DNA from: Halostagnicola larsenii XH-48
GTDB lineage: Archaea; Halobacteriota; Halobacteria; Halobacteriales; Natrialbaceae
DNA length: 64,000 bases
Assembly: GCF_000517625.1 (NCBI RefSeq)
Contig: NZ_CP007056.1
Location: 496,001 to 560,000, forward strand
Reading direction: 5' to 3'
Part shown: positions 44,451 to 53,755 of the stretch, piece after piece
Layout: every line of letters starts with the position of its first letter
Position numbering within the stretch: position 1 is the stretch's first letter
The notes under the pieces: generated by a model
The model's input: only the letters and a program-made list of their open reading frames with translations
Databases searched by the model: none
What the model was told of the DNA's origin: nothing
Program-made: the position numbers and the translations under genes

Positions 44451-44558
44451 CTTCGGATCCCGTCACTTTTCAGACTCGATTGCGGTCGGCGGGGCGTTCC
44501 GTTCGGGTGCTGTCACGCGATGGAAACGTTCATGGTATCACACGAGAGTCTCTCGAGC

Positions 44559-45332
44559 ATGCAGGACTATTCACACGCGCCGGTTTCGGTCGCCGACAAG
44601 CGTGCGATCGTCGTCGGTGGGACGAGCGGGCTTGGACAGGCAATCGCCGTGGGCTTTGCGGCCGACGGTGCGGACGTCATCGCGACGAGTCGCAGCCAGG
44701 ACGCCGTCGACGAAACCGCCTCCCTACTCGAGGATCACGGCGCGGACACCGCGCGTGTCACGTGTGACGTGACCGACCGGGACTCGCTCGAGAACGTCCG
44801 CGACATCGCTCGAGAGACGTTCGGCGGCATCGATATCGTCGTCGCTTCGCAGGGAGCTATCTCGAGAGAGACGGTCGTCGGAATCGACGACGACGAGTGG
44901 GAGTTCGTCACGGACGTCGCACTCGACGGCGTGCGGCGGGTGACGCAGGTGTTCGCGCCTGCGATGGACGACGGCGGTTCGATCATCAACATCTCCTCGC
45001 TCGCCGCGCGCCTTTCGATGGCGAACCTCCCGGCGTACTCGGCTGCCAAAGGCGGTGTCGAAGCCTTCACTCGAGCCTCAGCCAAAGAGTTAGCGCCCGA
45101 GGTTCGAGTCAACGCGATCGCTCCCGGCTTTTTCATCACGCCACAGAACGCGGACACGTACGCCGACGGAACCGAAAAACGCGAGCGAATCGACGATCGC
45201 ACGCCACTGGGACGGGTCGGCGAACGCGAAGAGTTGATCGGAGCGGCGATCTACCTCTCGAGCGATGCGTCGTCGTTCGTCACGGGCGAAGTGCTCACCG
45301 TCGACGGTGGGTTCGCAGATAGTGCGTTCTGA
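44559..45332 (+). CDS. short-chain dehydrogenase/reductase (classical SDR)
   Basis: 257 aa from MQDYSHAPVSVAD; ATGs 27 and 39 bases upstream are in frame and cannot be excluded. Classical SDR: VGGTSGLGQA cofactor motif, CDVTDRD, SQGA, catalytic Ser in NISSLAARL, and YSAAKGG (Tyr, Lys). It may oxidise arabinose, rhamnose or another free sugar in the cytoplasm. Haloferax uses an SDR-type L-arabinose dehydrogenase, but that one is of the extended class, so identity is not assumed. Position between an arabinofuranosidase and the XacG binding-protein gene supports a pentose link. Confidence 0.78.
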   Translation: MQDYSHAPVSVADKRAIVVGGTSGLGQAIAVGFAADGADVIATSRSQDAVDETASLLEDHGADTARVTCDVTDRDSLENVRDIARETFGGIDIVVASQGAISRETVVGIDDDEWEFVTDVALDGVRRVTQVFAPAMDDGGSIINISSLAARLSMANLPAYSAAKGGVEAFTRASAKELAPEVRVNAIAPGFFITPQNADTYADGTEKRERIDDRTPLGRVGEREELIGAAIYLSSDASSFVTGEVLTVDGGFADSAF

Positions 45333-45714
45333 GTTCGGACGCGGCTATAGCTGGTGAGAGCCCGACTACCAGTAATGTATACGTGTTTTTCCGTGAACGT
45401 ATAACTCAAGATTTAGTTCAACCCTTCGTCAACGGTGTCGCGGCGACCCGATGGTCAAGGACACCGTGTGGAAAGACGGGTGTCATCGCGGAGGATCTGC
45501 TAAGTTCGGTCACGGTGATAGACCTGCTGGACAACGAGTGCAAGCGAGATTGAAGGGACGGGCCCACAGTGCATTGAACAAGTATCGAAGCTCCAGTCAA
45601 ATTGGCGGTCGAGAGGGGCCGCAAGATGAATGCGAGAAGTGCCAATTGGAACTACATACCGACGTTCACTATACCGATACTTTTTTTATTATGTATAGAT
45701 TTGTTCCCAATGGT
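45333..45714. other. 382-base upstream region of xacG
   Basis: Contains the xacG promoter (TATA near 45685). A long in-frame extension of xacG covers it, but the residues look non-coding (no signal peptide logic). An out-of-frame stretch (GKTGVIAEDLLSSVTVIDLL at about 45470-45530) looks protein-like and could be a gene remnant; no family identified. Confidence 0.4.
45685..45692 (+). promoter_or_regulatory. TATA box of the xacGHIJK operon
   Basis: TTTATTAT lies 23-30 bases before the ATG at 45715, favouring that start (Tat lipoprotein signal begins there) over the ATG at 45691. Confidence 0.5.
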
Positions 45715-46998
45715 ATGCGTAGCCATGACAATCTCGTCAGGGGAACGGGTAGACGAGCGTATCTCGGAACAATCGCCACGGGCACCGCCTTCGCTCTTGC
45801 AGGCTGTATGGGCAGTGCTGGATCCGACGAACTCGAAGTGATCCACGGGTGGACCGGCGGCGACGGCGAAGCGGCGATCAACGCGCTTATCGAAGCGTTT
45901 GAAGAGAATCACGGAGACATCGAGACGAACTTCGAAGCCTCCGGGGGAGAGGGTAACGCGCAGGTGAACTCGGTCGTTCAACGACGGCTGACGAACTCGA
46001 ATCCGATGAGTTCGTTCGCCAACTGGCCGGGTGCAAACCTCGAAAACTACGAAAACGGCCTGATGGACATCGAAGCGGACGTCTGGGACGCTGAAGGGTT
46101 CAAAGACACCATGCAGGAACGGGCCATCGACCTCTGTACGTACAACGACCAGATGGTCGCGGTTCCTATCGGGTCCCACCGGATGAACAACCTGTTTTAT
46201 AACACGGCAGCGTTCGACGAAGCCGGCGTCGACGCCGAGGAACTCGGCAGCGTGCCGGACCTCATAGATGCACTGGAAACGATCGACGAGGAGACGGAAT
46301 ACACGCCGTTCGCACACGGGATGGACGCCGGGTTCCTCGGTCTACAGACGTTCGCCCAGATCCTCACGAGTCAGAGCGGCGTCGACGCGTACATGGACTT
46401 CATCGATGGTAACGGCGACCGGGACGCGATGCTCGAGGCGCTCGAGTCGCTCCAGGAGATCAGGGAGAACTACATCACCGATGACGCGTCCTCGATCGGG
46501 TACACGGAGGCGGCCCAGTACCTGATTTCGGGCGACGCTGCGTGTATGCACGGTGGAAATTGGATGTACGGGATGTTTCGGGAAGACGACGAATTCAACT
46601 ACGGTGAGGAGTGGGACTGGGTACCCTTCCCCGGGACGGACGGCGTCTACTTCTACCACGTCGACGCGTTCATCGCGGTCGGCGACAATCCAACTCCGGA
46701 CGACACGATCGCTTGGCAACAGTTCGTCGGGTCGAAAGAAGCGCAGATCGCGTTCAACGAACCCAAAGGCTCCGTTCCGCTTCGGACCGATATCGATTCC
46801 GAAGAGCTGTCCGAGTTCCTTGCGTTGAATTATGAGGACCTCCTCGAGTCAACCGACTTTCCACCGACGATCGCCCACGGTCTCGCGGTCAGTCCGCGGG
46901 CGAAAAACGACTGTGAAGGTGTGATTGCCAACGAATTCTCCGGCCCATACAACGCTGAAGCGGCGGTCGACGGATTGCTCGACGCCGTCTCGGAGTAG
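45715..46998 (+). CDS. xacG: sugar-binding lipoprotein of the XacGHIJK importer
   Basis: 427 aa from MRSHDNLVRGTGRRAYLG. Tat signal (RRAYLGTIATGTAF) followed by a lipobox LAGC, so a Tat-exported lipid-anchored binding protein, common in haloarchaea. CUT1-type solute-binding fold: ELEVIHGWTGGDGE, then QVNSVVQRRL and a long C-terminal lobe with GDAACMHGGNWMYGM. In Haloferax, XacG captures D-xylose and L-arabinose. It is followed by two permeases and two ATPases with gaps of 2 to 27 bases, a single operon. Matching gene content and order support the name. Confidence 0.85.
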   Translation: MRSHDNLVRGTGRRAYLGTIATGTAFALAGCMGSAGSDELEVIHGWTGGDGEAAINALIEAFEENHGDIETNFEASGGEGNAQVNSVVQRRLTNSNPMSSFANWPGANLENYENGLMDIEADVWDAEGFKDTMQERAIDLCTYNDQMVAVPIGSHRMNNLFYNTAAFDEAGVDAEELGSVPDLIDALETIDEETEYTPFAHGMDAGFLGLQTFAQILTSQSGVDAYMDFIDGNGDRDAMLEALESLQEIRENYITDDASSIGYTEAAQYLISGDAACMHGGNWMYGMFREDDEFNYGEEWDWVPFPGTDGVYFYHVDAFIAVGDNPTPDDTIAWQQFVGSKEAQIAFNEPKGSVPLRTDIDSEELSEFLALNYEDLLESTDFPPTIAHGLAVSPRAKNDCEGVIANEFSGPYNAEAAVDGLLDAVSE

Positions 46999-47025
46999 AC
47001 GAACTATAAGTGATGTTTAGTAACT

Positions 47026-48000
47026 ATGAGTGAAGCATCTAATCGGGTAGCAACGAGGGACAAAGAAGATCCCACATCGCCTCCTCCAGAAGAGACGGTA
47101 GACTGGCGAACGAAACTCAGGTACTTCCTGAACAGCGACTTCGTCCGATCGTCGCCGTATTGGGGGATCCCGTTTCTCCTTATGGGGATCGCCGTGTACG
47201 GGGGAATCGGCTACAACATCCTGATTTCGTTAACGGATTACGAAGGAATCGGCGAGCCCAACTTCTCGAATCTCGATCTCGAGATGTACCGGACGGCGTT
47301 GGCGGACGGCGCGTTTCGAGAAGCCGTGATCCACAACTTCGTACTGATCGTGGCTTTTACGACGATGTCGCTCGCACTCGGTCTGTTTCTGGCAATCCTG
47401 CTCGACCACGGGATCAGATACAAGGACAAGATTCAGACGATATACCTTCTGCCCATGGCGCTCTCGTTCGTGGTGACGGCTCAGCTCTGGCTGTGGATGT
47501 ACAATCCGTCACGGGGCGTGGTGAACGTCATAATCACGACGTTCGGCTTCGACTCGATCGACTGGCTCGGGAATCCCAGATTCGCGCTGGCTGCGGTCAT
47601 CCTCGCGCTGGTGTGGCAGTTCAGCGGGTACGCGATGGTCGTGTATCTGGCCGGCCTCCAGTCATTACCGGACGATCAGTTCGAGGCGGCGAAAGTCGAC
47701 GGCGCGAGTCCGTTTCGGACCTATCTGAAGATAATCGTTCCCCAGTTGAAAGAATCCTCTGTCGCCGCTGCGGTCGTCCTGATGCTGTTCGCGCTCAAGG
47801 CGTTTGACTTCCTGTACGCGCTGTTGGGATCGTACCGTCCGCCGACCGGGACCGATATCATGGCGACGCTGATGGTCCGCGAAGCGTTACAATTCGGTAG
47901 ATGGGCCTATGGCGCGGCGATCGCGACAATGTTGCTCCTGCTCGCTCTCGGTATCATCGCGCCGTATCTCGCCTACCAACACCGACAGGGGAGCCTATAA
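47026..48000 (+). CDS. xacH: XacH permease of the pentose ABC importer
   Basis: 324 aa, six predicted membrane helices. MalF-type CUT1 permease with the ATPase-contact loop EAAKVDGASPFRTYLKIIVPQL. A charged N-terminal tail of about 40 residues precedes the first helix. It begins 27 bases after xacG and ends 2 bases before the xacI start. With XacI it forms the membrane channel for pentose uptake. Confidence 0.88.
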   Translation: MSEASNRVATRDKEDPTSPPPEETVDWRTKLRYFLNSDFVRSSPYWGIPFLLMGIAVYGGIGYNILISLTDYEGIGEPNFSNLDLEMYRTALADGAFREAVIHNFVLIVAFTTMSLALGLFLAILLDHGIRYKDKIQTIYLLPMALSFVVTAQLWLWMYNPSRGVVNVIITTFGFDSIDWLGNPRFALAAVILALVWQFSGYAMVVYLAGLQSLPDDQFEAAKVDGASPFRTYLKIIVPQLKESSVAAAVVLMLFALKAFDFLYALLGSYRPPTGTDIMATLMVREALQFGRWAYGAAIATMLLLLALGIIAPYLAYQHRQGSL

Positions 48001-48002
48001 CA

Positions 48003-48935
48003 ATGTCACAATCGAGACCGAACACGAATTTCGACGTCGCATCGCTCGTGGAAGATGTAAACCTCAGGCGTGTCGGTCAGTACACACTGGTCCTCGTCTT
48101 CCTGGGATTCTTCCTCGTCCCGCTTGAGACCGGGATCATGACCGCATTGAAGACGAACGAATCGCTCGCGCGGTCGCTGCCGTTCGCGCCGCCGGTCGGA
48201 GACGGCTTCACGCTCGAGAACCTCCAGTACGCGGTCAACAATCTCTCACACGCGTTCGTTAATTCGCTGGTTATGGCGATTCCGGCGACGATCATCAACG
48301 TGTTGCTGGCGAGCATGGCAGCGTACGGACTCACCATGGTCAAATGGCGCGGCCAGATGATCGTTCTCGTCCTGTTCCTGATCGGTATTTTTGTCCCGTA
48401 TCAGGCAGTTGTGGTTCCGCTCTCGAACTTCTGGAACAATATTTTCCCGCTCGCACGGATGCTGGAACCGATATTCGTGACGCTGCCGTACTTCCAAGGG
48501 GGGCACTCGAGACTTGTCCCGCTGATAATAACCCACGTCGCCTACGGGATCCCGATCTGTACGATCCTGTTTCGGTCGTATTACACGAGCCTCCCGGATT
48601 CGTACGTCGAAGCGGCCAAGGTCGACGGAGCGAGCATCACGAAGATCTACCGGCGGATCGTCCTGCCCATCTCGAAGCCGATGTTCGGCGTCGTGTTCAT
48701 TTACCAGTTCACGCAGATCTACAACGAGTTCCTGTTCTCGTTGACGCTAATCACGGGAGCGAACTCGCCGGAGGCGACGGTCACGCTGATCCTGCCGTCG
48801 ATCGGCGTCTCAACGTCCGGCATCAACTTCGGGATTCGAATGGCAGCGGCGTTCGTCGCGGCGTTGCCGACGATCCTCCTGTATATTGCGTTCGCCGAAC
48901 AGTTCGCGAAAGGCCTGCAAACGGAGAGTGGATGA
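48003..48935 (+). CDS. xacI: XacI permease of the pentose ABC importer
   Basis: 310 aa from MSQSRPNTNFDVASL. MalG-type CUT1 permease, six helices, with the contact loop EAAKVDGASITKIYRRIVLPI and the GANSPEATVTLILPSI loop. Paired with XacH and followed 3 bases later by the first ATPase gene. The frame has a false upstream extension overlapping xacH; the ATG at 48003 fits operon spacing. Confidence 0.88.
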   Translation: MSQSRPNTNFDVASLVEDVNLRRVGQYTLVLVFLGFFLVPLETGIMTALKTNESLARSLPFAPPVGDGFTLENLQYAVNNLSHAFVNSLVMAIPATIINVLLASMAAYGLTMVKWRGQMIVLVLFLIGIFVPYQAVVVPLSNFWNNIFPLARMLEPIFVTLPYFQGGHSRLVPLIITHVAYGIPICTILFRSYYTSLPDSYVEAAKVDGASITKIYRRIVLPISKPMFGVVFIYQFTQIYNEFLFSLTLITGANSPEATVTLILPSIGVSTSGINFGIRMAAAFVAALPTILLYIAFAEQFAKGLQTESG

Positions 48936-48938
48936 TAG

Positions 48939-50087
48939 ATGGAACGTATTCAACTCGATCGACTGACGAAGCAGTTCGGAGAAGAGATCGCTGTCGAAGA
49001 CGTGACGCTCGAGATTGAGGACGGAGAATTCCTCGTCCTGGTCGGTCCGTCCGGCTGTGGGAAGTCGACGACGCTACGGATGATCGCCGGTCTCGAGACG
49101 CCGACGGCGGGAAATATCTACATCGATGGCGATCACATGAACTATCGCGTTCCCCAGAACCGAGACATCGCGATGGTATTCCAGTCGTACGCCCTCTACC
49201 CGCACATGACCGTCCGCGAGAACGTCAGATTCGGACTCGAGGAAGAAGCGGGCTACACCGCCGACGAGATGGACGAACGGGTAGTCGAAGTCGCCGAGGA
49301 CCTCGGCATCGAGGCGTACCTTGAGCGAAAGCCCGCCGATCTCTCCGGTGGTCAGCAACAGCGAGTTGCGCTTGGCCGTGCGATTATCCGCGAACCCAGT
49401 GTGTTCTTGATGGACGAGCCACTCGCCAACCTCGATGCCAAACTCCGAACCCAGATGCGGACGGAGCTACAGCGGTTGCAGGCGGACCTCGACGTGACGA
49501 CGGTGTACGTCACCCACAACCAGGTCGAGGCGATGACGATGGGCGATCGGATCGCCGTGTTAAACGATGGTCAACTCCAGCAGGTTGGTGATCCAATGAC
49601 ACTCTATCACGAACCGGCAAACCAGTTCGTTGCGGGATTCATCGGCGAACCATCGATGAACTTCGTTAGCGGGCACAGATCGAACGGAAAGATCGTCGGC
49701 GATCACATAGAGTACCCGCTCGATGATCGTCTAGCGAGTGCAGTCGACGAGACAGATGGCGGTGAGGTCGTCGTCGGTATTCGTCCCGAAGCGATCGACA
49801 TTCGACGGGCGGACGACGGGTCAACCAGTGGGCCACACGAATTCCGAATGACCGTGAGGGTCATCGAAACCCACGGCGATCGGAACGTCATCACCCTCGC
49901 ACCGGCTTCGGAGTCTGCGGACCATGAAGTCCTGCAGGTCGTAACGGATGGTACCTTCATCGTGGACGCCGGCGAGACAGTGGTGGTAACCGCCGATCCT
50001 GATGCCGTCCACATCTTCGACGGGATGACCGGCGAAGCGCTGTGTAATCGACGACTCGAAACCGAACACGAACTACGGAGGGTATAA
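48939..50087 (+). CDS. xacJ: XacJ ATPase of the pentose ABC importer
   Basis: 382 aa. CUT1 (MalK/UgpC-type) ATPase: Walker A GPSGCGKST, Q-loop VFQSYALYPHM, signature LSGGQQQRVALGRA, Walker B VFLMDEPLANLDA, switch TVYVTHNQVEA (Asn where most members have Asp), then a C-terminal TOBE regulatory domain. In Haloferax the pentose importer has two different ATPases, XacJ and XacK, forming one heterodimeric or alternative motor; the same pair is here. Confidence 0.88.
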   Translation: MERIQLDRLTKQFGEEIAVEDVTLEIEDGEFLVLVGPSGCGKSTTLRMIAGLETPTAGNIYIDGDHMNYRVPQNRDIAMVFQSYALYPHMTVRENVRFGLEEEAGYTADEMDERVVEVAEDLGIEAYLERKPADLSGGQQQRVALGRAIIREPSVFLMDEPLANLDAKLRTQMRTELQRLQADLDVTTVYVTHNQVEAMTMGDRIAVLNDGQLQQVGDPMTLYHEPANQFVAGFIGEPSMNFVSGHRSNGKIVGDHIEYPLDDRLASAVDETDGGEVVVGIRPEAIDIRRADDGSTSGPHEFRMTVRVIETHGDRNVITLAPASESADHEVLQVVTDGTFIVDAGETVVVTADPDAVHIFDGMTGEALCNRRLETEHELRRV

Positions 50088-50090
50088 TCG

Positions 50091-51236
50091 ATGGCACACC
50101 TCGAACTCGACGACGTAACCAAGGAGTATCAAAGCGACGAGACGAGCGTTATCGCCGTTGATGACGTCTCAGTCGACGTTGCGAGTGGAGAATTTCTCGT
50201 CCTCGTCGGTCCGTCCGGCTGTGGAAAGTCGACGACGCTACGGATGATCGCCGGTCTCGAAGACGTTTCGGACGGACACATTCGGCTCGACGAACAGGCG
50301 ATTGACGACGTGCCGACTCAGGAGCGAGACATCGCGATGGTCTTCCAGTCGTACGCGCTTTATCCTCACAAGTCCGTCCACGGAAACATGTCGTTCGGCC
50401 TGGAAGAGTCGACGAATCTCTCGAGCGCGGAGATTACTGAGACGGTCGAGGAAGTGGCAGCGTTGATGGGGATCGACAATCTCCTCGATCGCAAACCCGG
50501 CGAGCTTTCGGGCGGTCAGCGACAACGTGTCGCACTCGGCCGAGCGATCGTTCGCGATCCCGAGGTGTTCCTGATGGACGAACCGCTTTCCAACCTCGAC
50601 GCAAAGCTACGCGCAGACATGCGGACCGAACTCCAGCACCTGCAGCAACGGCTCGGCGTGACGACCGTCTACGTCACCCACGACCAGACCGAGGCGATGA
50701 CGATGGGCGATCGAATTGCGGTGTTGAACAAGGGGGAACTACAACAGATCGGTACCCCACTCGAGTGCTATCACCAACCGGAGAACCTGTTCGTCGCCGG
50801 GTTCATCGGAGAACCCTCGATGAACTGCTTCGACGGCCGTCTTGAGGACTGTTCGATCGTGACGGAAAATATTCAGTACCCGCTTTCTCCGGACCTGGAC
50901 CTCGACCACCAGGATGGCGCTTCGCTCGTCCTGGGGATCCGACCTGAAGACATTCGAATCGGGAAGCGAGCGACGAACGAGACAGAGTTCGAAGCAATGG
51001 TCACCCTCGTCGAACCGATGGGGAATGAAAACATCGTCCACCTCGGATTCGACAGCGCGACGTCGAACGAGGAGTTTGTCGCGACAACGGAGGGAATGCC
51101 GGCCGTCGCCAGTGGCGACCGAGTTGCGGTCGAGTTTCCGGAGCGGGTCGTCCACCTCTTCGACGGGACTACCGGAGCAGCGTTGAAAAACCGACGGCTG
51201 ACGTTCACCGACCGTTCGAAAGCACAACTCCTGTAG
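50091..51236 (+). CDS. xacK: XacK ATPase of the pentose ABC importer
   Basis: 381 aa, 3 bases after xacJ. Walker A GPSGCGKST, Q-loop VFQSYALYPHK, signature LSGGQRQRVALGRA, Walker B VFLMDEPLSNLDA and the canonical switch TVYVTHDQTEA. C-terminal TOBE domain. Paralogue of XacJ by tandem duplication, about equal in length. Last gene of the xacG-xacK operon. Which of the two drives the importer under given conditions cannot be inferred. Confidence 0.88.
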   Translation: MAHLELDDVTKEYQSDETSVIAVDDVSVDVASGEFLVLVGPSGCGKSTTLRMIAGLEDVSDGHIRLDEQAIDDVPTQERDIAMVFQSYALYPHKSVHGNMSFGLEESTNLSSAEITETVEEVAALMGIDNLLDRKPGELSGGQRQRVALGRAIVRDPEVFLMDEPLSNLDAKLRADMRTELQHLQQRLGVTTVYVTHDQTEAMTMGDRIAVLNKGELQQIGTPLECYHQPENLFVAGFIGEPSMNCFDGRLEDCSIVTENIQYPLSPDLDLDHQDGASLVLGIRPEDIRIGKRATNETEFEAMVTLVEPMGNENIVHLGFDSATSNEEFVATTEGMPAVASGDRVAVEFPERVVHLFDGTTGAALKNRRLTFTDRSKAQLL

Positions 51237-51490
51237 CGTTCCAAAGAGGAAAGGGTGGCCTATCGCCCGCCGACACCGTTGCGACGACGGTATTCGTCGA
51301 CACAATGGAAGCGATTGACAGAAGAGGTAGCGTACACCGAGGTTATTGTTATATAGAAACGAGTGGAGACGCGCGACCGACTGGTGTAATTGGGTCGGGT
51401 TCCGTTCACCAGCGTTGTACTTGGTTTCGCCGTGTCTGCAGGAGTGTCTGTTAATATTTCTCCCGAATTATCAAAATACAATAGTTCGTA

Positions 51491-51500
51491 AAATATATAT
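51491..51500 (+). promoter_or_regulatory. TATA box of the second CUT1 importer operon
   Basis: AAATATATAT lies 26-35 bases before the ATG at 51526, fixing the start and marking a separate operon from xacGHIJK. Confidence 0.55.
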
Positions 51501-51525
51501 GCGCATGTTTTATCAATACTAATGT

Positions 51526-52842
51526 ATGAGAAGAGGTGACAAAAAGAGGCGATCACAGAAACCTCACTTGACCCATGGGACCGACTCGAGTCTGACGAGT
51601 CGCCGAGGGCTACTCCAGGCAGCGGGGACAGCGGGCCTTGCCGGACTCGCCGGTTGTACAGGGTACCTGGGCGCGTCACAGGAGGGGATCGATTACTGGA
51701 CACTGTTCAGCGGGGGTGATGGGGCCGTAATGGAGACGATGGTCAACGAGATCAATGAAAACGACGAGTACGAGTACTCCATCAATCGACAGCGAGCGCC
51801 GTGGGACGAACACTACACTCGCCTGTACACGGCGATGGTCGGCGGCAATCCGCCGGACATCGCCGTGATGCACTCTCGGATGATGCGCGACTATCAGGAC
51901 AACCTCGTCACGCTCACGGACGAGATCGGAACGGATCCGTACTTAGACGAGGTCGCACAGGGCGGCGTCGTCGACGGCGAGCAACTCGCCGTCCCGCTCG
52001 ATTCGCACCCGTTCGGCCTCTATTACAACAAGGATATTTTCGAAGAAGCCGGGTTGGATCCAGAAGATCCACCGAACACAGCCGAACGGTTTCGGGAAGC
52101 CGCGAACGCGATCGTCGAGAATACGGACCACTATGCCTTTGACTACTTCGACGGCGAGTTCCACGCCGAGATCATGCGAATGCTGCTCCACGGTCGCGGC
52201 GGTCAGCTCCTGACCGAGGACTACGAACCCGCCTTCGACACCGACGACGGTCTGGCGGTCGTCCAGGAGATGCACGACTGGGTCCACGAACGCGAGTGGG
52301 CACCCGTCGATCCTAATGCCGGCTGGGACGCCTGGAACCGCGGCGAAGTCGGTATGAAAATCGAGGGGACGTGGCACATTACGGTCGTTCGTGAGATCGG
52401 GTTCGACTTCGGCATGACGAAACCGTTCGTCATGCCGGACGCGGACGACCCCGTCACGCTCGGCGACAGTCACATGCTCATCATCCCTGAAAGCGAACAA
52501 CGCGAGCAAAGCAGACTCGAGAACGCAATCGAAACGATCCGCCTGCTCACGCAGGATTTCAACAACAGATGGGGATCCGATGCCGGTCACCTTCCCGCCA
52601 GCGATACGGCGATCGAAAGCGACGAACTCCGGGAATCGGATACCTGGGATCAAACGCTCGAGACGTTCTACGAGATGGTAGACGAAGACCAGTTCATCCG
52701 TCCGCCCGCGACGCCAAACGTTCAGGGATACATGGAAGAGATATATCAGCCCTTAGATGACATGCGCGCCGGGAACATGACTCCGGAGGAGGTCATCGAA
52801 ACTGCGACAGAGGGCGTCAAACAAGTGTTCGAGAGGGAATAA
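51526..52842 (+). CDS. CUT1 sugar-binding lipoprotein, second importer
   Basis: 438 aa. Tat signal SRRGLLQAAGTAG with lipobox LAGC, then a CUT1 binding-protein fold (IDYWTLFSGGDG, GGNPPDIAVMHSRM, LAVPLDSHPFGLYYNKD, MKIEGTWHI). Exported and lipid-anchored. The operon it starts continues through two permeases, a YesL/DUF624 protein, an ATPase, and GH2, GH127 and GH4 glycosidases, so an arabino- or galacto-oligosaccharide from pectin side chains is the likely cargo (inference). Confidence 0.87.
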   Translation: MRRGDKKRRSQKPHLTHGTDSSLTSRRGLLQAAGTAGLAGLAGCTGYLGASQEGIDYWTLFSGGDGAVMETMVNEINENDEYEYSINRQRAPWDEHYTRLYTAMVGGNPPDIAVMHSRMMRDYQDNLVTLTDEIGTDPYLDEVAQGGVVDGEQLAVPLDSHPFGLYYNKDIFEEAGLDPEDPPNTAERFREAANAIVENTDHYAFDYFDGEFHAEIMRMLLHGRGGQLLTEDYEPAFDTDDGLAVVQEMHDWVHEREWAPVDPNAGWDAWNRGEVGMKIEGTWHITVVREIGFDFGMTKPFVMPDADDPVTLGDSHMLIIPESEQREQSRLENAIETIRLLTQDFNNRWGSDAGHLPASDTAIESDELRESDTWDQTLETFYEMVDEDQFIRPPATPNVQGYMEEIYQPLDDMRAGNMTPEEVIETATEGVKQVFERE

Positions 52843-52843
52843 C

Positions 52844-53755
52844 ATGGTACAAGCAACAGAACAGACAGACGCGGACGAATCAGAGCTCATCAACTTCTCG
52901 AAGTCCTCGACACGCGAGTGGATTTCGGGAGCGACGTTTTCGCTCCCGTATCTCCTGATCGCCGGGACGTTCCTCTTCGGACCACTACTGCTCGCGCTGT
53001 ACATGAGCTTCTACGACTGGGCCGCGCTCGATCCGGCCCAGTCCGAGTTCATCGGTCTCGAGAACTACCAGGTCCTGCTATCGGATCCCAATTTCTGGAA
53101 CGCGCTGAAAAACACCGTCTACTTCGTCGCGCTCACGGTGCCGCCGATCGTCGTCGGGTCGTTGCTGTTAGCGCTCGGAGTCAACCGCGATGTGAAGGGC
53201 CAGTGGCTGTTGCGGACGATCTTCTTCAGTCCGTACGTACTGACCGTCGCCGTCGTTGGACTGGTGTGGACGGAGGTCTTCAATTCCACGGGACTCGTTC
53301 CCCACTACCTCGGTGGCGGAAACTGGTTGACATCACACGACCTCGCGATGCCCGCGATCGCCATCGCCACGATCTGGTGGCAACTGGCGTTTAACTTCAT
53401 CATCCTGCTTGCCGCACGACAGAACGTCTCCGAACGCCTCTACGAGGCGGCGAAACTCGACGGCGCGAGTTCGTGGCGGATGATGCGCGACGTCACGATC
53501 CCGCAGATGTGGAATCCGCTCGTCTTCGTGATTATCGTCACGTTCGTCAACTCGTTTCAGGTGTTCGGACAGCCGTTCATCATGACCGACGGTGGACCGT
53601 CGTTCTCGACGACGACTATCGTCCTGTATCTGTACGATACAGCGTTCGTTGGCCGCGACTTCGGTTACGCCGCTGCAGTCGGCTACGTGCTGTTCCTTAT
53701 CCTGATCGCCGTCTCAGCGACGAACTACTACTTCCTCACGGGTGATGACGAATGA
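52844..53755 (+). CDS. CUT1 ABC permease (MalF type), second importer
   Basis: 303 aa, starting one base after the binding-protein stop. Six membrane helices; contact loop EAAKLDGASSWRMMRDVTIPQ. Overlaps the next permease gene by four bases (ATGA), so translation is coupled. Cargo as for the binding protein. Confidence 0.88.
   Translation: MVQATEQTDADESELINFSKSSTREWISGATFSLPYLLIAGTFLFGPLLLALYMSFYDWAALDPAQSEFIGLENYQVLLSDPNFWNALKNTVYFVALTVPPIVVGSLLLALGVNRDVKGQWLLRTIFFSPYVLTVAVVGLVWTEVFNSTGLVPHYLGGGNWLTSHDLAMPAIAIATIWWQLAFNFIILLAARQNVSERLYEAAKLDGASSWRMMRDVTIPQMWNPLVFVIIVTFVNSFQVFGQPFIMTDGGPSFSTTTIVLYLYDTAFVGRDFGYAAAVGYVLFLILIAVSATNYYFLTGDDE

Noticed and set aside
45418-45645. frames upstream of xacG suggesting another gene or fusion
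   Set aside because: The Tat lipoprotein start and a TATA box at the right distance place the gene start at 45715; upstream residues show no family features.
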